Source of the DNA: Rhodothermales bacterium
Lineage (GTDB): Bacteria > Bacteroidota > Rhodothermia > Rhodothermales > JABDKH01
DNA: 47,285 nt
Direction of reading: 5' to 3'
Assembly (NCBI GenBank): GCA_013002165.1
Contig: JABDKO010000313.1
Span: 1 to 47,285, forward strand
Under the pieces are notes generated by a model that did no database searches, was not told where the DNA came from, and saw only the letters and a program-made list of their open reading frames with translations. The number at the start of each line of letters is the position of its first letter. The stretch's first letter is position 1. Position numbers and translations under genes: made by a program. Positions 24,855-32,819 of the stretch are shown here, piece by piece.

Positions 24855-25940
24855 TCAGATACATCGCTTCAACGCGTCCACGAATCTCTGGTTCTCATTT
24901 CGTGTACCAGCGCAGACCCGCAGCATTGTCGCGAGTTCCGGGTAGGATGACATTTTTCGGACAGCGATCTTCATCGCTCCCAGACTATCTGCAAGTTGAG
25001 CCGGATCCCGCTGCGTTTCGAACAGGAAGAAATTTGCCCGGGTAGGATACGCTTTCACGCCGTCGATCTCGTCAACCCGATTCCACATCCAGTCAGTTTG
25101 ATTCCGCATCTCAAGAATCCACTGACTGATCAGGTCACTGCTTTTAAGGAGTTCAATTGCACACAACTCGTCATGTTTGCCAATCATGAATGGCAATCTT
25201 GCCTTCTTCATCTCAAATACGAGAGATGGGTGACCTACAAGATACCCTATGCGCAATCCTGCCATTCCAAACGCTTTTGACATGGTACGAAGCAGGATCA
25301 GATTAGGATGTTCGTTCAACAACATTTGTGCAGAGGCCTCGGGGACAAACTCTATGTATGCCTCATCAAGAACAACGATGCCTTCAGAGGCATCAACGAT
25401 TCGACGAATGTCGGAAAGACCGACAACCAGACCTGTTGGATTATTCGGACTGGCGATTACAGTAAGCGCCGGCTTCACTCTCTGAATGGCATCAATCAAC
25501 CTGCCAACATCGAACGAGAGATCCTCCTTGCACGGAACCTCGGTAAGACCAGCGCCGAATAGACGGACAACCGATTTGTACAGCGCGAACATAGGGCGCG
25601 GCAATACAACATTCGTCTCAGTTCCAAGAAAGCATAGCGCAATGAAATGCGACAGCTCATTGGATCCGTGCCCGACAATGATACCGTCGGGATCAAATGA
25701 TTCCACGTCGGCAATAGTCGCAATCAGTTTGTCAGGGAACTCCGCCGGATAACGATTTACAGAAAGATCCCCGAGAATTTCCGTGAACCGCTTTTGCAGA
25801 GCATCCGGAAGCGGGAACGGATTCTCGTTCTGATTGAGCTTTACTTCAATATTCTTTGGAACACCGACGTGGTACGCTTTCTCACGGCGTACTTCTGGAC
25901 GTACAATATTAAGAACTGATTCGAGTGAATTGTTCGCCAA
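24855..25940 (-). CDS. hisC: Histidinol-phosphate aminotransferase
   Basis: This fold-type I PLP enzyme acts in histidine biosynthesis. It has KLNQNENPFPLP at the start, VGHGSNELSHFIALCFLG, ASPNNPTGLV, VVLDEAYIEFV and the PLP-lysine motif SKAFGMAGLRIGYLVG. The 361-residue length is normal. The only usable start codon is the TTG at 25940 (an upstream CTG is the alternative before an in-frame stop), so initiation is non-canonical. It is not next to other his genes. It lies 35 bases past the DUF3276 terminator, so it needs its own promoter. Confidence 0.93.
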   Translation of the reverse strand: MANNSLESVLNIVRPEVRREKAYHVGVPKNIEVKLNQNENPFPLPDALQKRFTEILGDLSVNRYPAEFPDKLIATIADVESFDPDGIIVGHGSNELSHFIALCFLGTETNVVLPRPMFALYKSVVRLFGAGLTEVPCKEDLSFDVGRLIDAIQRVKPALTVIASPNNPTGLVVGLSDIRRIVDASEGIVVLDEAYIEFVPEASAQMLLNEHPNLILLRTMSKAFGMAGLRIGYLVGHPSLVFEMKKARLPFMIGKHDELCAIELLKSSDLISQWILEMRNQTDWMWNRVDEIDGVKAYPTRANFFLFETQRDPAQLADSLGAMKIAVRKMSSYPELATMLRVCAGTRNENQRFVDALKRCI

Positions 25941-25975
25941 CAGATTCCAGGCTGCTCACTGAGTGGATAAATGAC

Positions 25976-26012
25976 AAATAGAAAAGACCCGGCGTAGTAC
26001 ACATCCGGGTCT
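25976..26012 (-). terminator. Intrinsic terminator after the DUF3276 gene
   Basis: On the minus strand a perfect 8-bp GC-rich stem (AGACCCGG / CCGGGTCT, arms 26005-26012 and 25985-25992) with a 12-base loop is followed by TTTTCTATTTG. It lies 27 bases past the DUF3276 stop. This is the clearest terminator in the window and marks the end of the long block that starts at hutU. Confidence 0.8.
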
Positions 26013-26038
26013 CATGTTGTACCGTTGTGGCCGGCGTG

Positions 26039-26422
26039 TTAATCGATATTCTCTGAGGATGTTTCCGTAAGCTCGGGCAAGCCGCGGAATTCAAATCCAG
26101 GCAGGCAATTGTCTTTAATATGACGAACAACCTCGTGCATCGCTGCGACAAACTTGCCAAAATCCTCCTTGTACAGAAAGATCTTATGCTTCTCATACCG
26201 ACCATCGTCGATACGCTTGCTTTCGGTGATGGTGATGAAGTAATCCTCGCCGGACCTTGTAGTCTTCACATCAAAGAAATACGTACGCTTGCCCGCAGGC
26301 ACGCGTTTGGAGTAAACCTCGTCTCGGTAACGGCCTGACCGACCTGATTCCTTGTCTTGCTGCTGGTTAGAATCGTCGTCGTCGGGTTCGTGTCCATACG
26401 CGTGGTTGTCGTCATAACCCAT
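26039..26422 (-). CDS. PUR-alpha/beta/gamma-family nucleic-acid-binding protein (DUF3276)
   Basis: From the ATG at 26422 the protein is 127 residues: an acidic Asp/Gln-rich N-terminal tail, then a compact domain (EVYSKRVPAGKRTYFFDVKTTRSGEDYFITITESK, HKIFLYKEDFGKFVAAMHEVVRHI) that matches DUF3276, a PUR-domain family of Bacteroidota and spirochetes whose members bind single-stranded nucleic acid. The open frame extends 65 codons further, but that part is unlike the family and the ATG at 26422 is preceded by AAGGAG at ideal spacing. A strong terminator follows. Role: probable DNA/RNA-binding regulator. Confidence 0.9.
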   Translation of the reverse strand: MGYDDNHAYGHEPDDDDSNQQQDKESGRSGRYRDEVYSKRVPAGKRTYFFDVKTTRSGEDYFITITESKRIDDGRYEKHKIFLYKEDFGKFVAAMHEVVRHIKDNCLPGFEFRGLPELTETSSENID

Positions 26423-26431
26423 CGAACTACT

Positions 26432-26437
26432 CCTTGC
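26432..26437 (-). promoter_or_regulatory. Strong Shine-Dalgarno of the DUF3276 gene
   Basis: AAGGAG on the minus strand ends about 9 bases before the ATG at 26422. It decides the start of this gene, and it stands out because most starts in this window have no recognisable Shine-Dalgarno sequence, as is common in Bacteroidota. Confidence 0.6.
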
Positions 26438-26462
26438 TGATGCGCGAACTGAGTCAATAAGC

Positions 26463-26490
26463 GAAAGATATGCACATCGTAACGCTCCAA
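26463..26490 (-). promoter_or_regulatory. Candidate promoter of the DUF3276 gene
   Basis: On the minus strand a TTG (26488-26490) is followed after 17 bases by TATCTTTC (26463-26470), one base from the TAnnTTTG element. The start codon lies about 40 bases downstream. The 198-base gap between PNP and DUF3276 holds nothing else I can support. Confidence 0.35.
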
Positions 26491-26620
26491 TACCTGAATT
26501 TTCAATATCCGAAAGCTTTTCAGAAAAAACAATTCGGCACGTCGTTGCGAGCATGCTAGGCGAGTGGGATTCTACATAGAGCCTGAGGAGGCAATTCTCG
26601 CATCTCCACAGAATCACCGG

Positions 26621-27427
26621 TCAGAGGTGCTTCACAATCCCCCGGATAAGCTTTTCGAGGTCATGACGAACGGTCTGCCCGACTTCAAGAACTTCGGCGT
26701 GAGACAAGGCGGTAGGAGAAATACCAGCTGCCTTATTGGTTATGGTTGAAATACCCAGAACTCTCAGTCCGTAATATCGGGCGGCTGTGACTTCCGGGAC
26801 AGTGCTCATTCCAATGGCGTCTGCGCCCAGGGTCCTGTATGCCCGAACCTCGGCTGGCGTTTCGTAGGACGGTCCCGGCGTCCAAAAATATGTTCCGACC
26901 GCTGTACGAATTTGAAGTCCGGTGGCAATATCTCGAGCATCTGCGATCCAGTCGCGGTCATACGGCGCCGACATATCGGGAAACCGGGGACCATCACCGG
27001 GATGACCAATGAGTGGGTTCGCAAAACCGAAATTGATATGATCCTCAATGAACATTATTGTCCCCGGCAAGAACGAAGGGTTCGACCCACCGGCTGCGTT
27101 TGTTACGAGCAAGTTCCTGATACCAAGTCGAGCAATGAGAGAAATGGGAAATACTACTTCCTGAATGTCATAACCTTCATAGAAGTGGACGCGACCTTTC
27201 AGGAATAAGACATCGCGTCCTTCAAGTCGGCCGAACAGCAGACTTCCAGAATGCCCTTCGACTGTTGACTGCGGATAGCCTGGCAGATCCGACGATGCTA
27301 TCGTAACCACGTCTGTCAGGGCATCTGCCAGATTTCCAAGTCCCGACCCGAGTACCAGAGCGATTTCGGGAACCAGATCGGTCCGTTTCCGGATGACTTC
27401 AATTGCCTCTACGGTATTGACAATCAT
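26621..27427 (-). CDS. Purine nucleoside phosphorylase (trimeric PNP family)
   Basis: The enzyme splits purine nucleosides with phosphate to free base and ribose-1-phosphate. The 268-residue protein has LVLGSGLGNLAD, VEGHSGSLLFG, LKGRVHFYEGY, NAAGGSNPSFLPGT and, near the C-terminus, MSTVPEVTAARYYGLRVLGIS with TNKAAG following, all typical of the low-molecular-mass PNP family acting on inosine and guanosine. The ATG overlaps the stop of the upstream PP2C phosphatase by four bases. Confidence 0.95.
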   Translation of the reverse strand: MIVNTVEAIEVIRKRTDLVPEIALVLGSGLGNLADALTDVVTIASSDLPGYPQSTVEGHSGSLLFGRLEGRDVLFLKGRVHFYEGYDIQEVVFPISLIARLGIRNLLVTNAAGGSNPSFLPGTIMFIEDHINFGFANPLIGHPGDGPRFPDMSAPYDRDWIADARDIATGLQIRTAVGTYFWTPGPSYETPAEVRAYRTLGADAIGMSTVPEVTAARYYGLRVLGISTITNKAAGISPTALSHAEVLEVGQTVRHDLEKLIRGIVKHL

Positions 27428-30060
27428 GCCATCGCCAGCTTTTCGACTGGTGCGGCAAATCGCACAACAATCATCGTCATGTCGTCGTGTCGTTCTGCAC
27501 CATCGACGAACTTGTCTACTTCCTCTTGTACGGTGTCTAGAACTCCCCGGGCCAGCGTTGACTCACAATCCAGAATGACATCTGAAAGCTGCTTGTCGCC
27601 GAACAACTTGCGCTCTGTATTCATGGCTTCTGAAAAACCATCTGTAAAGAGGACAAGTGTGTCATCTTCACCGAGTCTGATGACCTCCTGCTTAATGTTC
27701 TTGTCAAAAACATTGCTCGAGGCCAGCCCGATCCCAAGTCCTTGAGGCTGAATGAACTCTATAGCGGGTTGTGAACCTCCACGCCTGAGAATAATCGGAT
27801 TATGCCCCGCACGGGCGAAAGTAAATGTATGCTCACGCAGATCCAGAATCCCATAGATCATCGAGATAAAAGTACCTCGCGGCGCATTTTCCCAGAACAA
27901 TGCATTTATTCTTTTTAGAACTTCGGCAGGCTCATGGTTTTCGCGGCACAGTGTCCTGAGGAAGCCTTTTGTGAGGGTCATAAAAAATGCTGCCTGTATG
28001 CCCTTTCCACTCACGTCACCGATAACAATGGCAAGCCGGTCCGGGCTGACTGATACGAAGTCGAAATAATCACCACCAACTTCCTCGGCGGGAAGACATC
28101 GTGCAGCGACATCCAGACCGGATATGGATGGCATTTCGCGCGGTAGAAAAGATTCCTGGACTTGCTGGGCGATACTTAATTCGTGCTGCAGTCGCTCTTG
28201 TTGTCTGAGGTCTCGTATGTAGGCTGGAACATAGTCACGAACTCTTTCAATCGGCGCTCCCCGAATGATGCCAACCGATCCGATGATGATAAGCGAGACG
28301 AGCAGCAACACAGCGAGAATAAAATCAAAACCAGTGCCAGAGCCCGAAGTGAGAAATGCTTCCTTCAGCATCCAAAGGACGCTTCCCGAGAAATAGCCCG
28401 TGAGAATTGTCGCAAGATCAAAGCGAATGAACGCAATACCTATCACCAGACCCATGATTCCAGATACAAGCCATTCCAATCCCATTGGTCGAATAGCCGG
28501 GAACGAAATTTGTACCGACGCGAGAACTATGACGGCCGCCGCGATGCTCCACGCTGTACGTGCAGTATTGCGACGGACAACTGCCAGCACGCCAACCAGG
28601 ACAATTCCCAGCTCGGCATATCCAACAAAACCGTGCAGGCCAATGGCTGACAGGAATGGACTGGCACTTGCACCCGAAGCCAGGTCGGGGCCTAATTCAA
28701 GACGTATGTCCGGTACGATTGCAAGCAAAGCTGTAGTTAAGCCGAGTAACACAAAGCCAAGCAAAACTCCTCTGATCAGGGCTTGACCCACTCGAACATT
28801 CATTATGCGACCCTGTCGCATCAGGCTGGCCGACAACAACTGGCGTGACCAATGAGGTCTGGCAAGTGAGTCAGCTGAGCTCGTCACAAGGAAAAGCAGA
28901 ACGGCCATTCCGCCGCCAACAAATCCACCTATTACAAGTGGAAACAACAGTCGGGCCCAGATCGGAAAAGGCGAGAATCCGAAAACGAGATTCGAAATCG
29001 TGACAATCCATAGAACAAGCATCGTCGCAAATGCAAAAGCATCGATCAGCGCGGCTTTTACGTCAATCAGCCGCGAAATCAATCGTCTGAAAAACGAGAC
29101 AATCAGAAAGCTAAAAATGATGAAGGCGACAGCCGCAGATATTCCGAGTGCAACGATTTCAGTCGTTGTATTGTCAGATTCGGCTGCTGGTGAATCGTGG
29201 CGGACCTCGATACTGTATAAAGATCCTCGCGTCGTAATCGAGACGACCGGGGTGAAAATCTGCCCATGCTGTGATTCCGTGCTTACGAACCGAACGTTTG
29301 CGACTGTACCATCGGCATCTGTCGCTAACCACACCGAGTCCGCTGCGAAGAAATAGCCTGCGAGGTGGTACTGTTCAAGATGATGACGTGCGATGGCCAC
29401 AGTGCCCTCAGGACTAATCAGGAGCTCACCAGCATTTTCCTCTGATACTCCTCGTTTGAATAAGAGTGCTGTTGTATCACTTGGATATTCAAGACGGGTC
29501 GGAAATAGACCCGAGTCAAAGTCAAACGATGGAGGACGTAAAGAATCCGGGTCGGTGACGATCCTGTCAACCGGTCGTCGATTTCGAAACAGCGTACCGA
29601 TTGCGACACGGTCGAGACGTCCAAGATAGATTGAATTGTTACTGAACTCGAACACTTTGCCGGACAGGGTCAGCCCAAGATTGAACACGCCGTCCCATCC
29701 ACCAACCGAAGTTGGCTGATAAAAAATGACCTCCCACGAATGCAACGGCAGGACTTCCTGCTCGACTGCATCGATATTCTGCATCAGGTAAGATCTTCCA
29801 AGCGAGTCTTGTACGGACTCTATCACTGAGCTCCACCTGTGCAGCCTCGCTCGCGGCTCCAAATCGGTCGTCGAATAACCGTGTCTGACGAGGAAGGTAG
29901 TAGCGGCAGCGACTGCATCAGATCTAGACAACCGGGTATCTGCCTTACTATCCGGGTGCTGTCCGGGAAGAACAAAAACAAACACAACCAGGCCAACAAC
30001 GGCCAGGAGAATCAGGACACGGGTATCACGACTGATATTTTTCGTTAATCGATAAGACAA
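27424..30060 (-). CDS. Multi-pass membrane PP2C/SpoIIE-type serine phosphatase (RsbU-like)
   Basis: The 878-residue protein has one N-terminal membrane helix, an extracytoplasmic part (about 45-300), a run of hydrophobic segments (about 310-600) and a C-terminal SpoIIE/PP2C domain (about 640-870). The latter carries QQVQESFLPREMP, EEVGGDYFDF, IGDVSGKGIQAAFFM, FTDGFSEAMN and HDDMTMIVVRF, which supply the metal-binding aspartates, so it should be active. Such phosphatases usually dephosphorylate an anti-sigma antagonist, but no partner is in the window. The start is a TTG, the only early start codon in frame. It overlaps the PNP gene by four bases. Confidence 0.9.
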   Translation of the reverse strand: MSYRLTKNISRDTRVLILLAVVGLVVFVFVLPGQHPDSKADTRLSRSDAVAAATTFLVRHGYSTTDLEPRARLHRWSSVIESVQDSLGRSYLMQNIDAVEQEVLPLHSWEVIFYQPTSVGGWDGVFNLGLTLSGKVFEFSNNSIYLGRLDRVAIGTLFRNRRPVDRIVTDPDSLRPPSFDFDSGLFPTRLEYPSDTTALLFKRGVSEENAGELLISPEGTVAIARHHLEQYHLAGYFFAADSVWLATDADGTVANVRFVSTESQHGQIFTPVVSITTRGSLYSIEVRHDSPAAESDNTTTEIVALGISAAVAFIIFSFLIVSFFRRLISRLIDVKAALIDAFAFATMLVLWIVTISNLVFGFSPFPIWARLLFPLVIGGFVGGGMAVLLFLVTSSADSLARPHWSRQLLSASLMRQGRIMNVRVGQALIRGVLLGFVLLGLTTALLAIVPDIRLELGPDLASGASASPFLSAIGLHGFVGYAELGIVLVGVLAVVRRNTARTAWSIAAAVIVLASVQISFPAIRPMGLEWLVSGIMGLVIGIAFIRFDLATILTGYFSGSVLWMLKEAFLTSGSGTGFDFILAVLLLVSLIIIGSVGIIRGAPIERVRDYVPAYIRDLRQQERLQHELSIAQQVQESFLPREMPSISGLDVAARCLPAEEVGGDYFDFVSVSPDRLAIVIGDVSGKGIQAAFFMTLTKGFLRTLCRENHEPAEVLKRINALFWENAPRGTFISMIYGILDLREHTFTFARAGHNPIILRRGGSQPAIEFIQPQGLGIGLASSNVFDKNIKQEVIRLGEDDTLVLFTDGFSEAMNTERKLFGDKQLSDVILDCESTLARGVLDTVQEEVDKFVDGAERHDDMTMIVVRFAAPVEKLAMA

Positions 30061-30073
30061 GTGTCAATTAGCG

Positions 30074-31189
30074 TCACGTGTACTGCAGAATCTGATAGTT
30101 CCTGATGCTCCAGTTTACTTGTTCTATGATGACCCGAATCGTCGTAGTAAGCGGTATCGCAATGAGCATTCCAACGATACCGGCGAGCTGCGCCCCGATC
30201 AATACAACGAACAGAATAATCAGAGGATGAGCGCGTGCTGCCCGTGAGAAGATAAGCGGTTGAAAGAAGATATTATCGAGAATCTGGGTAATACCCATCG
30301 CGATGAGGATTGGAACGAACAGCGTCAGGTCTCCAGTCTGCGCGATTCCGATCAATGAACCGGCAAGGATTCCCATTACGGGGCCGAAGTACGGTATTGT
30401 GTTTGCCAGGCCTACGAATAAACCAACGGCGAGCGCGTATTCTACTCCTGCCAGATATAGAAGAATCGACGCAACTGTTCCTATTGACACAGACTGCAAC
30501 AGAAGGCCTCGCAGGTATCGACCCATATTTGACTCGACCTTCTCAACGATAGTGAGGGTGATCTCGAAGTACTTGTTTGGCGCCAACTGCAGAAGATTCT
30601 GCTTGATCGAGGTACCGTCTTTCAGAAAAAAGAAAGTTACAAACGGAACCACGACGACGGCATAGAACAGGTTCGCAAACACACCTACAATCGAGCTCAT
30701 AACGTTGGAAATCCGATCCGCCTCGAACAACGTGGTTATTGCCGCCTCCAGACATGTGGTAAGGGATCCATCCTGGATGGCAACCGGCAGCCTGTCTTCA
30801 ATTGCTGCAAGAATCGATTGAATGGACGAAGGCGAAATCAACTGGGATATTTCAGACACCTGACCAGCTACGAACGGCACGAGATACCGCAGCAGAATGG
30901 ATATCCCTCCAAAGACTACTACAAACGTAATCAGAATTGCAGGAATGGCTCCCATGCCGACTGATTGAAATCGGTCAACTATAGGTCTCATCAGGTAAGC
31001 CAGGATCGCGCCGACCACCAGATAAATAACAAGTCGCGAGAAGTACCATACGACAACCAGAAACAGCACAATAAACAGTGACCACAATACAATGCGAACC
31101 ACTCTCTCAACAGTTATCCGTCCCGACTGGGGTGGTTCACCGCGAGATGGTTCTGACTGCAGGAGTATTTCTGTTTCTTCGGGCGCCAT
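30074..31189 (-). CDS. AI-2E family (PerM-like) membrane transporter
   Basis: The polytopic protein of about 371 residues has the family order: two N-terminal helices (IVLWSLFIVLFLVVVWYF, LVIYLVVGAILAYLMRPIVDRF), a soluble stretch, then FVTFFFLKDG, ANTIPYFGPVMGILAGSLIG and ILDNIFFQPLIFSRAARAHPL. Members export diverse small molecules or ions (AI-2 in E. coli TqsA, Na+/H+ in others), so the substrate is not predicted. The open frame extends 55 codons into recX; the ATG at 31189 lies 23 bases after the recX stop and before the hydrophobic part. Confidence 0.92.
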   Translation of the reverse strand: MAPEETEILLQSEPSRGEPPQSGRITVERVVRIVLWSLFIVLFLVVVWYFSRLVIYLVVGAILAYLMRPIVDRFQSVGMGAIPAILITFVVVFGGISILLRYLVPFVAGQVSEISQLISPSSIQSILAAIEDRLPVAIQDGSLTTCLEAAITTLFEADRISNVMSSIVGVFANLFYAVVVVPFVTFFFLKDGTSIKQNLLQLAPNKYFEITLTIVEKVESNMGRYLRGLLLQSVSIGTVASILLYLAGVEYALAVGLFVGLANTIPYFGPVMGILAGSLIGIAQTGDLTLFVPILIAMGITQILDNIFFQPLIFSRAARAHPLIILFVVLIGAQLAGIVGMLIAIPLTTTIRVIIEQVNWSIRNYQILQYT

Positions 31190-31212
31190 TTTATTCGATA
31201 TTCGCTCCTGTC

Positions 31213-31902
31213 CTACGCTTGATCGGTTGAATCGTTTTCGACTTTGTTGTACGCGTCGCGAGCGATCCCATAATTGTATCCCCTTCTGAGGAGGAAGGCA
31301 ATAGAGCGGTTGCGACGCTTTTCCGTCGATTCCAGTCGACCGTATGATCTCCACTTCGTTCTCAGGAGATCTTCTGCCCGCTGATCCATCCGGGTACTAT
31401 CCAGCGAACTTAACGCAGCCTCGATAATCTCGCGGTTCACCCCTTTCTTCATAAGGTCAGATCGCAGCCTGGACGGACCATGACCTTTGCTGCGGTGGCG
31501 AGATGAGACAAACTCAAGGGCGTACGACTCATCATCTACGAGCTGCAGCTTGATGAACTCCTCAACGATTTCCTCTACAAACTCCGCACTACCACTGTAC
31601 TTGTTCAGTCGCAAACGAAGTTCACTGGCGGTCCTTGCGCGAAAAGACAGGTAGTTGAACGCAACATGTCTGGCTTTCTGCTTGAAATCGGCATCCAGCA
31701 AACTACGTAACACCTCAGCGCTCAGCCGTTGTCCTACTTTAACAGGACTCCCGGCGAGTACAGATACAGCGAGACCAAAGGCAAACGACTCGTCGAGATA
31801 GAGCGAAACACGCGAGATGGATTTCTGTGCCTTGATTGCAGTTACCGTCCCCGCCTCAATCGAAGAACGAATTTTGATGTATTTGCTTAGTGCGGTTTCC
31901 AT
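31213..31902 (-). CDS. recX: Regulatory protein RecX
   Basis: RecX limits RecA filament growth. The protein of about 229 residues shows the three-helix RecX repeats: FNYLSFRARTASELRLRLNKY, then FIKLQLVDDESYALEFVSSR, SKGHGPSRLRSDLMKKGV and a final RRGYNYGIARDAYNKV. The N-terminal extension with TVTAIKAQKSISRVSLYLDESFAF is common in this group. A TTG two codons upstream is also in frame; the ATG at 31902 is just after the UbiA stop. recA is not in the window. Confidence 0.93.
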   Translation of the reverse strand: METALSKYIKIRSSIEAGTVTAIKAQKSISRVSLYLDESFAFGLAVSVLAGSPVKVGQRLSAEVLRSLLDADFKQKARHVAFNYLSFRARTASELRLRLNKYSGSAEFVEEIVEEFIKLQLVDDESYALEFVSSRHRSKGHGPSRLRSDLMKKGVNREIIEAALSSLDSTRMDQRAEDLLRTKWRSYGRLESTEKRRNRSIAFLLRRGYNYGIARDAYNKVENDSTDQA

Positions 31903-31904
31903 TG

Positions 31905-32819
31905 TCAAGTACCAATGTTGCCAAGCGCAAGCGAGACCAGGCCGAGAAACATGCTGTATTTTAGCATACGACTGAGACTGCGAGCGTTCTCGACAGAAAG
32001 CAACTGGCGAAGCATTTCCAACAGCATGACACCTACCGGTATTATACTCACCAAATACAACCCGGAGTTACCGAACATGTATGGTAGCGGCAAAAGGACA
32101 ATAGTCACGATAACGATAAAGCGAACTACGCGAGCACTTCGTTCTATCCCTGCACCTATCGGTAGACTCTGAGATTTAGCCGCTGAATCTCCGACAATAT
32201 CCTCGACATCCTTGACAATTTCTCGCGCAAGTGTGAGTAGAAACGCAAACAGTATTCCCAGCCAGACACTACCGCTCTCTCCCGACACCAGTGCGCCGTA
32301 TAGCAGCGAGAGCGAGGTAACGATACCGATTACGATATTACCCGTAACTCCGCTCCGTTTCAGCCGACTGTTGTAGAGGTAGAGTAGACCCGTACAAACC
32401 AGCGCAACTGCAACATGCTTGAATGAAATTCCAAAGGCAACTGCGATTCCCAGAAACGAAAAAAGGAAACCCAGCCATTGCGCAACACCGGGAGTCATTC
32501 TTCCAGATGGAAGTACCCTCCCCGGTCGGTTGACGCGGTCAATTTCGAGATCAGCTACATCATTATGAATGTTGGCTCCGGCCCCTATCAGGGCAACAGA
32601 CAGCGCAGCCAGTGCCAGGGGAATTGCGGTTGACGGGTCGACGACCTGAGCCGGACCCGCAGCGATAATTAATCCCACGACTACCCCGAACATCATCATG
32701 ACGATGTTACCCGGCCGGACGATCTCGACTATCGCCGGTAGACTGCGCGGAAGTGAATCAGTTGCTCTCAATCCTAACCCGTAAAAGACCTTACGTACCT
32801 GGCAGCAGCATGACCGCAT
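31905..32819 (-). CDS. UbiA-family prenyltransferase (geranylgeranylglycerol-phosphate type)
   Basis: This integral membrane protein of about 304 residues has the first Asp-rich motif NDVADLEIDRVNRPGR (Asn86, Asp87, Asp90, Asp94) and a second near 202-209 (DVEDIVGD). The NRPGRVLPSGRM continuation and the EIVRPGNIVMMMFG start are like archaeal-type (S)-2,3-di-O-geranylgeranylglyceryl phosphate synthase relatives that Bacteroidota also carry. It would attach a prenyl chain to an unknown acceptor. It overlaps the peptidase gene upstream by 29 bases, and a later start cannot be excluded. Confidence 0.88.
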   Translation of the reverse strand: MRSCCCQVRKVFYGLGLRATDSLPRSLPAIVEIVRPGNIVMMMFGVVVGLIIAAGPAQVVDPSTAIPLALAALSVALIGAGANIHNDVADLEIDRVNRPGRVLPSGRMTPGVAQWLGFLFSFLGIAVAFGISFKHVAVALVCTGLLYLYNSRLKRSGVTGNIVIGIVTSLSLLYGALVSGESGSVWLGILFAFLLTLAREIVKDVEDIVGDSAAKSQSLPIGAGIERSARVVRFIVIVTIVLLPLPYMFGNSGLYLVSIIPVGVMLLEMLRQLLSVENARSLSRMLKYSMFLGLVSLALGNIGT

